DNA of 64,000 nt from Paenibacillus jilunlii (GTDB lineage: Bacteria > Bacillota > Bacilli > Paenibacillales > Paenibacillaceae): positions 124,001-188,000 of the forward strand of contig NZ_FNGM01000006.1 of NCBI RefSeq assembly GCF_900102965.1, written 5' to 3'. The notes beneath the pieces were generated by a model. The model was not told where the DNA came from, searched no databases, and worked only from the letters and a program-made list of their open reading frames with translations. Positions 34,220 through 43,278 of this stretch are shown one piece after another; the stretch's first letter is position 1, and each line of letters begins with the position of its first letter. The translations under genes and the position numbers were made by a program.

Positions 34220-34233
34220 TGCAATCGTTTGCA
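34220..34233. promoter_or_regulatory. Candidate LacI/MalR-family operator
   Basis: TGCAATCGTTTGCA, a near-perfect 14-base palindrome with central CG, the form bound by LacI-family maltose regulators. It is 98-111 bases upstream of the amylase start, in the expected promoter region. Confidence 0.6.
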
Positions 34234-34326
34234 CTTAAACCCATCTTATCAACTTACTTTAAAGTCTAGTTAAAGTAATGAAATAATATTTTAAGAAAAG
34301 TCATAGATTATTCGATAAGCGTTGTT

Positions 34327-35049
34327 TTACGCTTCCAAGGATTCCACCATTAGTGAAACCGATCCGTTAAATTTATAGCCAGCACCTCTGACAGTATGGA
34401 TATATAGCGGTTTACTCGGGGTTTTCTCAATTTTTTGCCGCAAGTTATAAATATGAACCATGACGGTTCGTATGTCCCCTTGCTTCATGTCTTTCCAAAT
34501 AAGATCATATAAGGTTTCGGTGTGGAATACGCGATTCGGGTTCTTTGCCAGAACAACAAGGAGTCGGAATTCTTTAGAAGATAAAGAGACTTCCTTGCCA
34601 TAGGCCATTACTGAGTGGGTAGTAGGATCAATCTGCAGATTTGGATAGAGTATCAAATGACGTTGATTAACTGGGAAAGCCTGTTTATACCTACGGAGGT
34701 GTGCTCTGATTCGGGCGAGCAATCCTTCATTGCTGGAGGGCTTGGCAATAAACTCATCTGCCCCCCGGTTCAAGGCTTCAATCCTGAGATAATCTTCAGT
34801 ATGATGACTTGTAAAAAGCACTGGTTTATCGCTGAATTTGCGCAATTCCGTGCATAAGTTCAAACCGCCCGCCCCTGGCATTGACAGGTCAAGAATAATT
34901 AAATCAGGATCGTGAGAATGAATGAAGCTGACCGATGCTTGTCCGCTGTCAGTATACCCAACAGCTTCATATCCATGCTCAAGTAAGAATTGAACCAATA
35001 ACCTGCGAGTTTCAGTATCATCATCAATGATTATGATTTTTTCCCGCAT
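34327..35049 (-). CDS. Orphan OmpR-family response regulator
   Basis: 240 residues: receiver with phosphoacceptor D54 (LIILDLSMPG) and switch Lys in FIAKPSS, then an OmpR-type winged helix (LSSKEFRLLVVL; IYNLRQKIE; YIHTVRGAGYKF). No kinase gene adjoins. It lies directly upstream of the amylase on the same strand, 204 bases apart, and could regulate it; that is inference. Confidence 0.9.
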   Translation of the reverse strand: MREKIIIIDDDTETRRLLVQFLLEHGYEAVGYTDSGQASVSFIHSHDPDLIILDLSMPGAGGLNLCTELRKFSDKPVLFTSHHTEDYLRIEALNRGADEFIAKPSSNEGLLARIRAHLRRYKQAFPVNQRHLILYPNLQIDPTTHSVMAYGKEVSLSSKEFRLLVVLAKNPNRVFHTETLYDLIWKDMKQGDIRTVMVHIYNLRQKIEKTPSKPLYIHTVRGAGYKFNGSVSLMVESLEA

Positions 35050-35072
35050 TCATTTTTCTCCTTTCATAATAT

Positions 35073-35086
35073 TGTAAGCGCTTTCT
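35073..35086. promoter_or_regulatory. Candidate CcpA cre site
   Basis: TGTAAGCGCTTTCT matches the cre consensus (TGWAANCGNTNWCA) at all but the last base. It is 24-37 bases upstream of the response regulator start, suggesting carbon catabolite control. Confidence 0.5.
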
Positions 35087-35317
35087 GAATTGTATTAAAG
35101 AGATTGCGGATGAACTTTATACATAGTATGTCATTTTCATACAAAAAATATCATATGTTGTAGAATAATGCAACTAGATAAACCACAATTAAGAAGATTA
35201 TAACCTGACAAGCAGGCGACCAATCGCAGCCGCTTTTTCCATTACTTCAATCAATTCGATGAGGGAGATTTCGCGAAATGTTTAAACCTGTCAATCCTGT
35301 ACTTTGTTATAACGTCC

Positions 35318-35370
35318 AAAAAACAGCGGCAGTCCAGGACTGTTTTTCTCGTCCATGGCTGCCGCTGTTT
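35318..35370 (-). terminator. Long intrinsic terminator
   Basis: AAACAGCGGCAG / CTGCCGCTGTTT arms around a 26-base loop that itself pairs in part (TCCAGGAC / GTCCATGG). It closes the aldo/keto reductase gene. Confidence 0.75.
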
Positions 35371-35373
35371 CTT

Positions 35374-36354
35374 TTATTGGGCACCAACCACCGGATGAGG
35401 AACATACGGCTCTTCCAGCGAAGCAATTTCTTCAGGTGTTAGTGTAATGGACAGAGCGGCTGCCGCATCTTCGAGATGGGAGCTTTTGGTAGCCCCGATA
35501 ATGGGAGCGGTCACGGGTTCTTTCTGCAATAGCCAGGCTAGGGCAATTTGAGCGCGGGGAACACCGCGTTGTTCTGCTATCACCGCAACCTGTTCTGCGA
35601 TCAAGCGGTCAGTATGTGCCGTTGCATCGTATTTGGATTTCTGGACCTGGTCAGTCTCGGAGCGGTGTGTGGTTTCGGACCAGTCCCGCGTCAATCTGCC
35701 TGAGGCCAGCGGGCTGTAGGGAATCACAGCGATTTTTTCTTCCTTGCATAGCGGGAGCATCTCTCTCTCCTCTTCACGGTATAAAAGATTCAAATGATTC
35801 TGCATCGAGACGAACCGGGTCCATCCATGTTTCTCAGCAACATGCAGTGCCTTCAGGAACTGCCATGCGAACATGGCTGACGCCCCAATGTATCTTGCCT
35901 TTCCGGCCTTCACTACATCATGCAAAGCTTCCATCGTCTCTTCGATCGGCGTATGGTAATCCCAGCGGTGAATCTGGTACAGGTCCACATAATCGGTTCC
36001 CAGCCGCTGCAGGCTTTTATCGATTTCGCTCATAATTGCCTTCCGGGAAAGTCCAGCCCCATTGGGACCTTGGTGCATACGGAAATGTACTTTCGTCGCC
36101 AGGACAATCTCATCCCGGTGGGCATAATCCTTCAAAGCCCGGCCCACAATTTCCTCACTTGTTCCATCTGAATATACGTTCGCCGTGTCAAAGAAATTGA
36201 CACCCAGCTCAAGGGCTTGTTTGATAATAATACGGCTGCGGTCTTCATCCAGTACCCAAGGATGGACCCATCGATCTGCTTCACCAAAGCTCATACAGCC
36301 CAGACACAGCCGGGAGACATCCAAGCCCGTATTTCCAAGCTTCACATATTCCAT
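35374..36354 (-). CDS. Aldo/keto reductase
   Basis: 326 residues from ATG 36354 (MEYVKLGNTGLDVSRLCLGCM), with AGGA upstream. The AKR catalytic Asp/Tyr region FFDTANVYSDGTSE, the Lys in VLATKVHF and the His in YQIHRWDYHTP are present. The NADPH-binding end contains IIGATKSSHLEDAAAAL. Soluble NADPH-dependent carbonyl reductase; substrate unknown. It is divergent in function from but adjacent to the TetR gene at 36456. A 36-codon copy of a close paralogue's 3' end lies at 49727-49836. Confidence 0.92.
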   Translation of the reverse strand: MEYVKLGNTGLDVSRLCLGCMSFGEADRWVHPWVLDEDRSRIIIKQALELGVNFFDTANVYSDGTSEEIVGRALKDYAHRDEIVLATKVHFRMHQGPNGAGLSRKAIMSEIDKSLQRLGTDYVDLYQIHRWDYHTPIEETMEALHDVVKAGKARYIGASAMFAWQFLKALHVAEKHGWTRFVSMQNHLNLLYREEEREMLPLCKEEKIAVIPYSPLASGRLTRDWSETTHRSETDQVQKSKYDATAHTDRLIAEQVAVIAEQRGVPRAQIALAWLLQKEPVTAPIIGATKSSHLEDAAAALSITLTPEEIASLEEPYVPHPVVGAQ

Positions 36355-36455
36355 TAGATTGTTCCTCACTTTCCCATTAAAATGTTTTCCTTCCTAAACA
36401 GTTTACTCCTTAGAGTGAACTCGAAGGCAAGCAATTAGCCGGCAATTTACTCCCT

Positions 36456-37001
36456 CTATAGACTTCTCTTCAATAAGGCTCCAACTTGTTCTGCCATGAT
36501 TTGTGGAGGATACGGCATTTCATTTCTAATCCACCATTCAATGATCCCTACATAAGCGGTACCCGTATATTGCAACATGATGTCTTCGTTCAAATCCTCA
36601 TTTCTACCACTTTCTCTATCAATCTCACCTCTGAATCCTTCCATAACATAATCAAGCAGCCGAGTTCTAAACGAGGGAGCTCCTTTACTGGCTAACATCG
36701 TTGAAAAAAATAAATGATTTTTCTCAAAATACTCAAAAAAAGGCACAAGGCCATTGCTCCAATCCAATTGGCATGCCCATTCATCCATTTCACCTAATTC
36801 ATTCATGTGTGATTCGATCAGTTTATCCAACAAATCATATTTGTCCTGGTAATGAAGATAAATGGTTCCGCGATTAAGGTTTGCCTGGTCTGCAATATCC
36901 TGAATGGTAATTTCATCAAAACTTTTTTCGCTCATCAATTCAATAACAGCTTTTTTCAAGGCTTCTTGCGTTTTAGCAATTCTTCGATCCATTTTTGCCA
37001 T
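36456..37001 (-). CDS. TetR-family regulator
   Basis: About 181 residues from ATG 37001 (MAKMDRRIAKTQEALKKAV). Helix-turn-helix FDEITIQDIADQANLNRGTIYLHYQDKYDLLDKL. The C-terminal domain is of the TetR_C type with FSTMLASKGAPSFRTRLLDYV. No clear ribosome site, so the start could be a few codons off. It lies upstream of the aldo/keto reductase on the same strand, which is its likeliest target. A palindrome for it is at 37125-37136. Confidence 0.88.
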   Translation of the reverse strand: MAKMDRRIAKTQEALKKAVIELMSEKSFDEITIQDIADQANLNRGTIYLHYQDKYDLLDKLIESHMNELGEMDEWACQLDWSNGLVPFFEYFEKNHLFFSTMLASKGAPSFRTRLLDYVMEGFRGEIDRESGRNEDLNEDIMLQYTGTAYVGIIEWWIRNEMPYPPQIMAEQVGALLKRSL

Positions 37002-37328
37002 CGGAAAATTCACCAAACTTTCTTAAATAATTAACACTTTCGGTTTATGTGTTGAGGTATCAACAATCTACATTTTTTTAACCATTGAATGTATGTTTCT
37101 TACATATATAATAATATACACGAGTTGATTAATCAATTCGTTTTGTTAATTCACCTGTTGTTAGGATTTATATTTTGCTTTAATCTAACCAAAATGGGGG
37201 ATGATATCAAAAAATTCTGAATAAAGAAGATTTTGCTCATCACCTGGATGCGACTTTAAGAAATCAACATTCACCCCATATAGTTTCTATGGATTTTACC
37301 TACTGAAGGGAAAAGGAAGGGTGTGGTT
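37002..37328. other. Intergenic region between ger operon and TetR gene
   Basis: Holds the TetR palindrome at 37125-37136 and a plus-strand frame without a start (about 37208-37300, ending QHSPHIVSMDFTY), which may be a gene remnant but is unassigned. Confidence 0.4.
37125..37136. promoter_or_regulatory. Candidate TetR operator
   Basis: Perfect 12-base palindrome TTGATTAATCAA, about 125 bases upstream of the TetR start. Confidence 0.45.
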
Positions 37329-38438
37329 CTAAGCATGATCCGCGGCAGCCGGCCGTTTCCTTTGTCTCCATTTACCTACTACAAGCAAGAGTAAGGGCAG
37401 ACCGAGCATATTCACCGGCATCGCAAACGGCACCCAGTAACGCTGCAAATAATTTGAAGTCGCCTCCGTTACATCTTGGGGAATTAACGCAAATACAAAC
37501 ATAACCGGGGCAATGAACCAAATCAGGTTCCTCCAGTTGCGGACATGCAAAAATTGGGCGGTGCCATAGCTCATCAGGAAGAGCATCACAGCAAATTTGA
37601 CGAATACGCTGGCGAGCCATATGACGACCGGAATCGCATCGAAATTATCGATAAAGCCGAACAGTGATATTTTTTTGGTCATTTCGAAAAAAGGGTACCA
37701 CGTGTTAGAGGAAAGATTGACCCCTAAAGTGAAGATCACCATCAGCGTTGTTATCAGTACAAAGAATACCGAGGTCAAGACGGCCCCGAACGTGTACAAC
37801 GCCCCCTTGCGCTGCTGGGTCAAAAATGCGGCAAACATAAGGTATTCAACAGAATGACCGAGGTAGGAGGCTGGTGCCAGCGCTCCACCCAGTATTCCCG
37901 TCATTCCGCTATCCACATAGACCGGGAGGATGTTCCTCCATTGGATATTGTTAGTGCTAGCGATTAGGACAAGGCCAATCATGAGCAAGATGATCGGCCC
38001 CAGAACCTCGCCGCAGCGGGCAATGCCTTCAATTCCGCCTGCGTAGTTTGCATAGACAATCACGAAGATCATCAGAAGCATGACCGCTTCTTTCGGTGTC
38101 CCGTGAAGCAGCATGACTTGGACCAAATCGGAGAATTGGCGGAGAATTATCGGAGTAATCGTATACCATTGAACCAAATAAATTACGATTACAGCTTTGC
38201 CGATCCATTTCCCAAGAATCAAATGACTGTATTCAAAAAACGTCTGCCCAGGGTATAGCTTCGCGGCTTGCGTCGCCAAGAGTGCGATCAGCGTAGCGAT
38301 ACCTCCGGCAACGATAACGGAAATCCACGCATCCTGTTTTGCCTGTAGGCTTGGGGTGACCGTCATGACCAATGTCATCCCGAGATCCATGATAAGGATG
38401 ATCCAGAAAACCTGTATACCCTTCAATTTCATCTTCAT
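37329..38438 (-). CDS. Spore germination protein, GerAB/GerKB family
   Basis: 369 residues with about ten membrane segments, of the amino-acid-permease-like family that forms the B subunit of germinant receptors. The N-terminus MKMKLKGIQVFWIILIMDLGMT and the GQTFFEYSHLILGKWIG segment are typical. B subunits carry the germinant pocket in the spore inner membrane. It is third in the operon, 27 bases after gerC. Which germinant it senses is not visible. Confidence 0.92.
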   Translation of the reverse strand: MKMKLKGIQVFWIILIMDLGMTLVMTVTPSLQAKQDAWISVIVAGGIATLIALLATQAAKLYPGQTFFEYSHLILGKWIGKAVIVIYLVQWYTITPIILRQFSDLVQVMLLHGTPKEAVMLLMIFVIVYANYAGGIEGIARCGEVLGPIILLMIGLVLIASTNNIQWRNILPVYVDSGMTGILGGALAPASYLGHSVEYLMFAAFLTQQRKGALYTFGAVLTSVFFVLITTLMVIFTLGVNLSSNTWYPFFEMTKKISLFGFIDNFDAIPVVIWLASVFVKFAVMLFLMSYGTAQFLHVRNWRNLIWFIAPVMFVFALIPQDVTEATSNYLQRYWVPFAMPVNMLGLPLLLLVVGKWRQRKRPAAADHA

Positions 38439-38465
38439 CGCAAAGAGCCCTCTTCCGGTTGATAG

Positions 38466-39644
38466 TCAGTCCGTTTTTACTTTATGTGCGGGGGAGTGCG
38501 TTTTGCCCGTTCGTTCAATCTTGATGTGGGCATCGACAGTCACGGGAACCTCAGGAAAAATATCAAGCCATTCATCCTTCATTTTTTTCCAGGCATACGG
38601 ATACTCGATGTGGACATCCTCTCCGATGCCGAGGATATCCGACTGGAGCACTTTTTGCACATGTGTTAACATGCTCTCTGCCTCGCTTTGAATTTGCTTC
38701 GACAACAAGGTTTCGACACGTTTCATATGATTCACTTTGCTCAGGTCCAGCTTCGAATCGTTATCGATCGCCCGGACGGTGGCATGTAACGAGACCTTTA
38801 CTTCGGGGAGGTCATTCTTGATTACCAAGTGCATTTTCATGCCGCTTTGCAGCAGTTCAACACCTACGGTCCCTCCGTATTGTTCGTTCTCAGGTTCCAC
38901 TTGCACAGTAAACCTCAAATGGTGTCCCCCTCCTGTCCACCAGCGCAATAGTTTTAATTCGTCGGATGACAAGTATCCGGATAGTTGATTTCTACGGTAA
39001 ACTGCAGCCCGGTCAATCGTGAACGTTTCCTTATCAGTACCTTTATGAATGACCCTTATGGCAGCGGTAACCGGTGATCTGTCTTGTGAGGACAGAGCAT
39101 TCAAGAATTCGTCGATTTTGACAGGAAAGCTTAATTTGCTGGATTGAATTTTGTTGATACCGATACCCGGAATGAGTTCAAGCTGATAGGGGGTGTTCAA
39201 AATTTCTTTGGCTGTCCCTCCACAAGTTGTTAGCACATAACTATTGGAGCGGCTCTCAGGAAATCTGGTAAATGTATCCACTACCTGATTGATACCATGC
39301 CGGGCGAATTGTTCTCCGATAATGATGACGCCTCTATGCCCAAAATAGATGGCACGAGACAATTGCTGCTGCAGTTTCCCTGTCACTTCCGATGAGTTCT
39401 TCCCGCTGGCCGAGATGACGATGACTGATTTCTTGCCGCTCCCCCCGGACTGTACGGCACTGGGGATTCCCGTTGGAAGGGCGATCTGAAGGGTTACTTC
39501 GAGCTGTCCGTCATCTGTAAGATCAATTCCGCTTGCCATAACCAAAGCGAGATCGTCCATTTCATTGCGGTCCCAGCAGCCGGTCGTCAATCCGAGAATA
39601 ACGAAAATAACCAGGAACCTGAATGTCCGGAGTATTCTGGTCAT
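38466..39644 (-). CDS. Germination lipoprotein, Ger(x)C family
   Basis: 392 residues; signal peptide with lipobox LTTGC (Cys23), then CWDRNEMDDLALVMASGIDL, the family's N-terminal mark. The C-terminal domain ends before KTHSPAHKVKTD. C subunits are lipid-anchored on the outer face of the spore inner membrane and are needed for receptor function. AAAGGAG precedes the ATG. It begins 9 bases after gerAA ends. Confidence 0.93.
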   Translation of the reverse strand: MTRILRTFRFLVIFVILGLTTGCWDRNEMDDLALVMASGIDLTDDGQLEVTLQIALPTGIPSAVQSGGSGKKSVIVISASGKNSSEVTGKLQQQLSRAIYFGHRGVIIIGEQFARHGINQVVDTFTRFPESRSNSYVLTTCGGTAKEILNTPYQLELIPGIGINKIQSSKLSFPVKIDEFLNALSSQDRSPVTAAIRVIHKGTDKETFTIDRAAVYRRNQLSGYLSSDELKLLRWWTGGGHHLRFTVQVEPENEQYGGTVGVELLQSGMKMHLVIKNDLPEVKVSLHATVRAIDNDSKLDLSKVNHMKRVETLLSKQIQSEAESMLTHVQKVLQSDILGIGEDVHIEYPYAWKKMKDEWLDIFPEVPVTVDAHIKIERTGKTHSPAHKVKTD

Positions 39645-39653
39645 TTGCTCCTT

Positions 39654-41171
39654 TCACTCCATTCTTCGCTGTGTTTGCTTTTGACGCCTCCGCATTACCC
39701 GCCATGGGGCACGGATCAAAGTATCCGTTAGTCCTGTGGGGTTAAACGGTGCAATTGGTGTCATATAGGGAACACCGAAGGATTTCAGGGTTACCAGATG
39801 GATCAAGACGCAAATCAAGCCAATCCCAACTCCATACAGACCGAAGCTTGCAGCGAGAAACATAAGCGGAAACCGTATAATACTGATCGCCTGGCTCATT
39901 CCCGGGTTCGGGATGAGAAAGGAAGCAATACCTGTAACGGATACGACGATGATCTGGGGAGCGGAAATAATACCTGCCTGAACGGCAGCCTGTCCAATGA
40001 CAAGTGCGCCCACAATGCTGATCGTCTGTCCTACTGGACGGGGAAGGCGGATTCCTGCTTCGCGCAGCGCCTCAAAGGTAATTTCCATGATCAATCCTTC
40101 CGCTATTGCTGGAAAGGGGACAACTTCCCGCGCCGCTGCAAGGCTGAGGGCCAAGCTTGTCGGGATCATTTCCTGATGGAAGGTCGTGATCGCAATAAAT
40201 ATGGCAGGGAGCGCCATTGCTAAAAAGGCAAATAGATATCTGAGCCATCGCAGCATCGTAACGTATATGAAATTACTATAATAGTCCTCGGCTGTCTGAA
40301 AACCAAACCAGAATGTGATCGGGAGAACGAGCACATTCGGCGAACCGTCAATCAGGACCGCAATTTTACCTTCGATCAGGGAACCTGAAACCAAATCGGG
40401 CCGTTGAGTTGCCTGCATCAGGGGAAAGGGTGAATAGGGATGGTCGCTAATCAATTCCTCGATATAACCGGATTCCAGCACACTGTCCATATCGATGCTG
40501 GATATCCGTTTTTTCATCTCTTCAACTACGCTTTGTTCTGCTAGATCTTCAATGTATACAATCATCACGTCAGTCTGGGAAAGCCTTCCTGCACAGAGCT
40601 TCTCCGTCTTTAGCCGGGGCGTCCGGAGCCGATGGCGAATGAGGGCAAGGTTGATGTCGAGTTTCTCGATAAAACCGTATCGCGGACCGCGAATGACTGC
40701 CTCCGTTGCCGGTTCCTCAAGCTGACGATGCAGCTTGTTTTTGAGCCCAAAGGAGAACGCCTCCGTGGCGGATTGGGTGAATAGAACGACTTCTCCCCTA
40801 ACGATGCTTTGAACGACTTCATTCATATTCTTCGCGATACGGGGTTGTACAATGGAAGCCAATTTGAAGTTCAGTATTTCATAGATGTGGGAGGAGCTGC
40901 TGCTTGACGCTGCTTCGGGCTGCATCAAAGGCTCCAAGAAACCGTCATCCCAAAGTTGATCGTCAACTAATACATCCAGATAAACGACCATACCCGGAAT
41001 GGAGCCAAACATATGAAGTTTGCGCACAACTAGATCGGAGCAATTGGCAAACAATTGAGCGAGGACCGTTTCATTGTCATCCAGTTCGCTGGAAATCTTC
41101 AACTCAATTGTTTTATCTAATTCTTTCAGTTTGTTTCCGAAAGGATCAGTTACTCTTTTTTTCGTTTTCAT
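39654..41171 (-). CDS. Spore germination protein, GerAA/GerKA family
   Basis: 505 residues: a soluble N-terminal region (1-280) with the family signatures GEVVLFTQSATEAFSFG and RGPRYGFIEKLDINLALIRHRL, then four to five membrane segments with EEMIPTSLALSLAAAREVVPFPA and RLPRPVGQTISIVGALVIGQAAV. The A subunit of a germinant receptor. AGGAGG 5 bases before ATG. First gene of an A-C-B operon, expected to be expressed in the forespore; no promoter is claimed. Confidence 0.94.
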   Translation of the reverse strand: MKTKKRVTDPFGNKLKELDKTIELKISSELDDNETVLAQLFANCSDLVVRKLHMFGSIPGMVVYLDVLVDDQLWDDGFLEPLMQPEAASSSSSSHIYEILNFKLASIVQPRIAKNMNEVVQSIVRGEVVLFTQSATEAFSFGLKNKLHRQLEEPATEAVIRGPRYGFIEKLDINLALIRHRLRTPRLKTEKLCAGRLSQTDVMIVYIEDLAEQSVVEEMKKRISSIDMDSVLESGYIEELISDHPYSPFPLMQATQRPDLVSGSLIEGKIAVLIDGSPNVLVLPITFWFGFQTAEDYYSNFIYVTMLRWLRYLFAFLAMALPAIFIAITTFHQEMIPTSLALSLAAAREVVPFPAIAEGLIMEITFEALREAGIRLPRPVGQTISIVGALVIGQAAVQAGIISAPQIIVVSVTGIASFLIPNPGMSQAISIIRFPLMFLAASFGLYGVGIGLICVLIHLVTLKSFGVPYMTPIAPFNPTGLTDTLIRAPWRVMRRRQKQTQRRME

Positions 41172-41467
41172 ATGCTCCTCCTATCAAAACATAATCTTCC
41201 CCATCCATTATTGGATTATTCGGAATAAAATACCATGAGTTAGAGGCAAGTGGAAACGGCTATGCCGTCCTTAAAAAGGAGCATATGCTTCCGAAGCAGC
41301 AATACAGAAATAAATTATTGAATTACGAAAAAGGGGCTATCCCCTTATGCTTTTTCCAAAGCATTTGAGATAGTCCCTTGGTGGGGCTCCATTGAGGTAT
41401 ATTTTCCCTGCCGCCGTGCATACTTCATGCATAACAAAAGAATGCATATGGAAGGGGTGCAAGAAAA
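41172..41467. other. Divergent promoter/terminator region
   Basis: It holds the ger operon promoter side and the terminator at 41327-41380. No gene besides the microprotein that follows. Confidence 0.45.
41327..41380 (-). terminator. Terminator of the GMC oxidoreductase operon
   Basis: Long minus-strand stem GGGACTATCTCAAATGCTTT / AGCATAAGGGGATAGCCCC ending in TTTTT. Confidence 0.65.
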
Positions 41468-41557
41468 ATGAAAGTGCTCGGAAAAGCAGCCGCCTTTTTG
41501 CTTATTATCGCTTTATCAGGAGCCGTCCTGTATTATGCCACCGCAATGGGTGGTTAG
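41468..41557 (+). CDS. 29-residue single-span membrane microprotein
   Basis: ATG at 41468 behind AAGGGGTG gives MKVLGKAAAFLLIIALSGAV, then LYYATAMGG and stop. This is a short Lys-led N-terminus plus one hydrophobic helix. It overlaps the 3' end of the convergent GMC gene by 4 bases. The good ribosome site and clean helix argue for a real gene; no function is known. Confidence 0.55.
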   Translation: MKVLGKAAAFLLIIALSGAVLYYATAMGG

Positions 41558-43278
41558 CTGAAATACTTAGTGACAATCTTCTCTGCCGTCCGGGTAGCCA
41601 GCGCTTGTGTCGTGAGAGTAGGGTTAGGGCCGCCGATGCCATTGAAATGCACACTGTTGTCGGCTATGAACAGGCGCCTCACTTGATAAGCCTCACAGTT
41701 CGTATCGGTGACATATCCCATACGCATCGTGCTTTCGAGATGGATCATGGAGCCAAAGGGGGTATCTGAACGGATAATCTTTCTGGCACCGGCTTGCTTC
41801 AGCGTTTCCGAAGCGTATCTCGCCAGTTGATCCCTCCTCTTCAGTGTCTTCGGGCTAGGCGTATAATGCATGATCGGAATCGGACCGTTCTCGTCTTTCA
41901 GGAGTGGATCGATCTGTACCCTGTTACGATAGAGTGTCTCGTCATCCGTAAGGATCAGTATGCTCATCGTCCGGGAATAGTTCATCATCAGCTCTTTGAG
42001 CTGAGGACCGACGACACGGCCGTGAATATCCCACGGCGCTCCCGGCTCCGGCGGATTAAGAGCGTCATATCCCGCTTCACTGAACCCATAGGTCAAGAAG
42101 GACATTAGACCTGGGCTTAGGCAAGAGACTTGAAAAATCCCGGTTCCCGGAATATCGACCCTGGCCCCCGAAGTATGTCCGACGTACGGATAGACAGCCG
42201 GCAGGCCCATAATGCTCATTAGATCCTTTTCATCGAAAACGCCTGCAACCCAGTCAAAGCAATGATTGGTTAGTCCTCTTCCCACCCATTCGTTATAGGG
42301 TAACCCCGAATTCAGCCAGAGACGCGGAGATTCGATGCAGCCAGCGGCCATAACAACCGTTCTAGCCGTTAACTCGCCGATTTCTCCCGTCCACGTATCC
42401 CGAAACTGCACACCAGTTGCGCGAAGTCCTTCTTTCGGATCTTGCGCCGTCAAGAGCTTGATCACGAAGGAGTTCGGCCGGATTGCAACGTTTCCGGTTT
42501 TGAGTGCGAGTGGAACGTAGCTGACAAGGGTACTTCGTTTGGCAATTTTGTCTACCGAAGAACCGGTCGTGCATCCGTTGACGCAGTTTCCCTTCAGGGT
42601 GCAGCCCTCCATGTTGGATAATTGCTCGAGCGAGTAACTCTGGTCCATCAGATGTTCGTTGGTTGGCAGAATGGCATTCGGATTCGGGCGGTACCCCGGA
42701 GTCGTAACGTTCAACGTCGGAATCAGCGGCCAGCCTGCTTTTTTGGCGCCGTAGTAAAATAGCTCTTCTTTGGGCGTTGTAGGCGCGAACTGGACCGGCA
42801 GCGTGGCTTCGGCCTTTTCGTAATAAGGAACCAGCTCCCGATAGCTGATCGGCCAAATATTGTCGACCGCAAGGGGGAAAGCGCGCGGTGACTGCGACCA
42901 ATAAAGCTGGGTCGTTCCCCCTACTCCAGATAGCTGCCAGATTTCACCTTTCTGGCGCATGACCCGGTGCCAAGGTGTACGGCGGCGGTCGGCAGGCCCA
43001 AAACGGAATACGCCGGACACCAAATCATTCATATTGTTTTCATATGCATTGAAGATCTTCTTGTATATCCCTACATCCAAATCCTTATAATCGGAGCTCC
43101 ACTCTCCACCCCGCTCGCTGTTCGGATTCGCCCATTGTTTGTTTCCGTACCATGGGCCGGCTTCCAATACCAGCACTTTCAAGCCTGCTTCTCCAAGCTC
43201 CTTCGCCGCAACGGCGCCTCCACCGCCGGACCCAATAACGATTACGTCGGCATCGAACATTGCATCTGCATCATACAA
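41554..43278 (-). CDS. GMC-family oxidoreductase (gluconate dehydrogenase large-subunit-like)
   Basis: 574 residues. FAD-binding Rossmann motif VIVIGSGGGGAVAAKELGEAG (about 10-30), the GGTTQLYWSQSPRAF region, VVMAAGCIESPRLWLNSG and the C-terminal SVHFNGIGGPNPTLTTQALATR with the catalytic-site His/Asn. It oxidises an alcohol or sugar acid with FAD. The start overlaps the upstream small-subunit gene by 8 bases. No signal peptide on this subunit; no cytochrome subunit gene follows. Confidence 0.9.
   Translation of the reverse strand: MYDADAMFDADVIVIGSGGGGAVAAKELGEAGLKVLVLEAGPWYGNKQWANPNSERGGEWSSDYKDLDVGIYKKIFNAYENNMNDLVSGVFRFGPADRRRTPWHRVMRQKGEIWQLSGVGGTTQLYWSQSPRAFPLAVDNIWPISYRELVPYYEKAEATLPVQFAPTTPKEELFYYGAKKAGWPLIPTLNVTTPGYRPNPNAILPTNEHLMDQSYSLEQLSNMEGCTLKGNCVNGCTTGSSVDKIAKRSTLVSYVPLALKTGNVAIRPNSFVIKLLTAQDPKEGLRATGVQFRDTWTGEIGELTARTVVMAAGCIESPRLWLNSGLPYNEWVGRGLTNHCFDWVAGVFDEKDLMSIMGLPAVYPYVGHTSGARVDIPGTGIFQVSCLSPGLMSFLTYGFSEAGYDALNPPEPGAPWDIHGRVVGPQLKELMMNYSRTMSILILTDDETLYRNRVQIDPLLKDENGPIPIMHYTPSPKTLKRRDQLARYASETLKQAGARKIIRSDTPFGSMIHLESTMRMGYVTDTNCEAYQVRRLFIADNSVHFNGIGGPNPTLTTQALATRTAEKIVTKYFS

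Larger units (their letters stand above)
35050..35373. other. Promoter region of the response regulator plus AKR terminator
   Basis: It contains a cre-like site (35073-35086) and the long hairpin at 35318-35370. No gene is supported. Confidence 0.5.
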
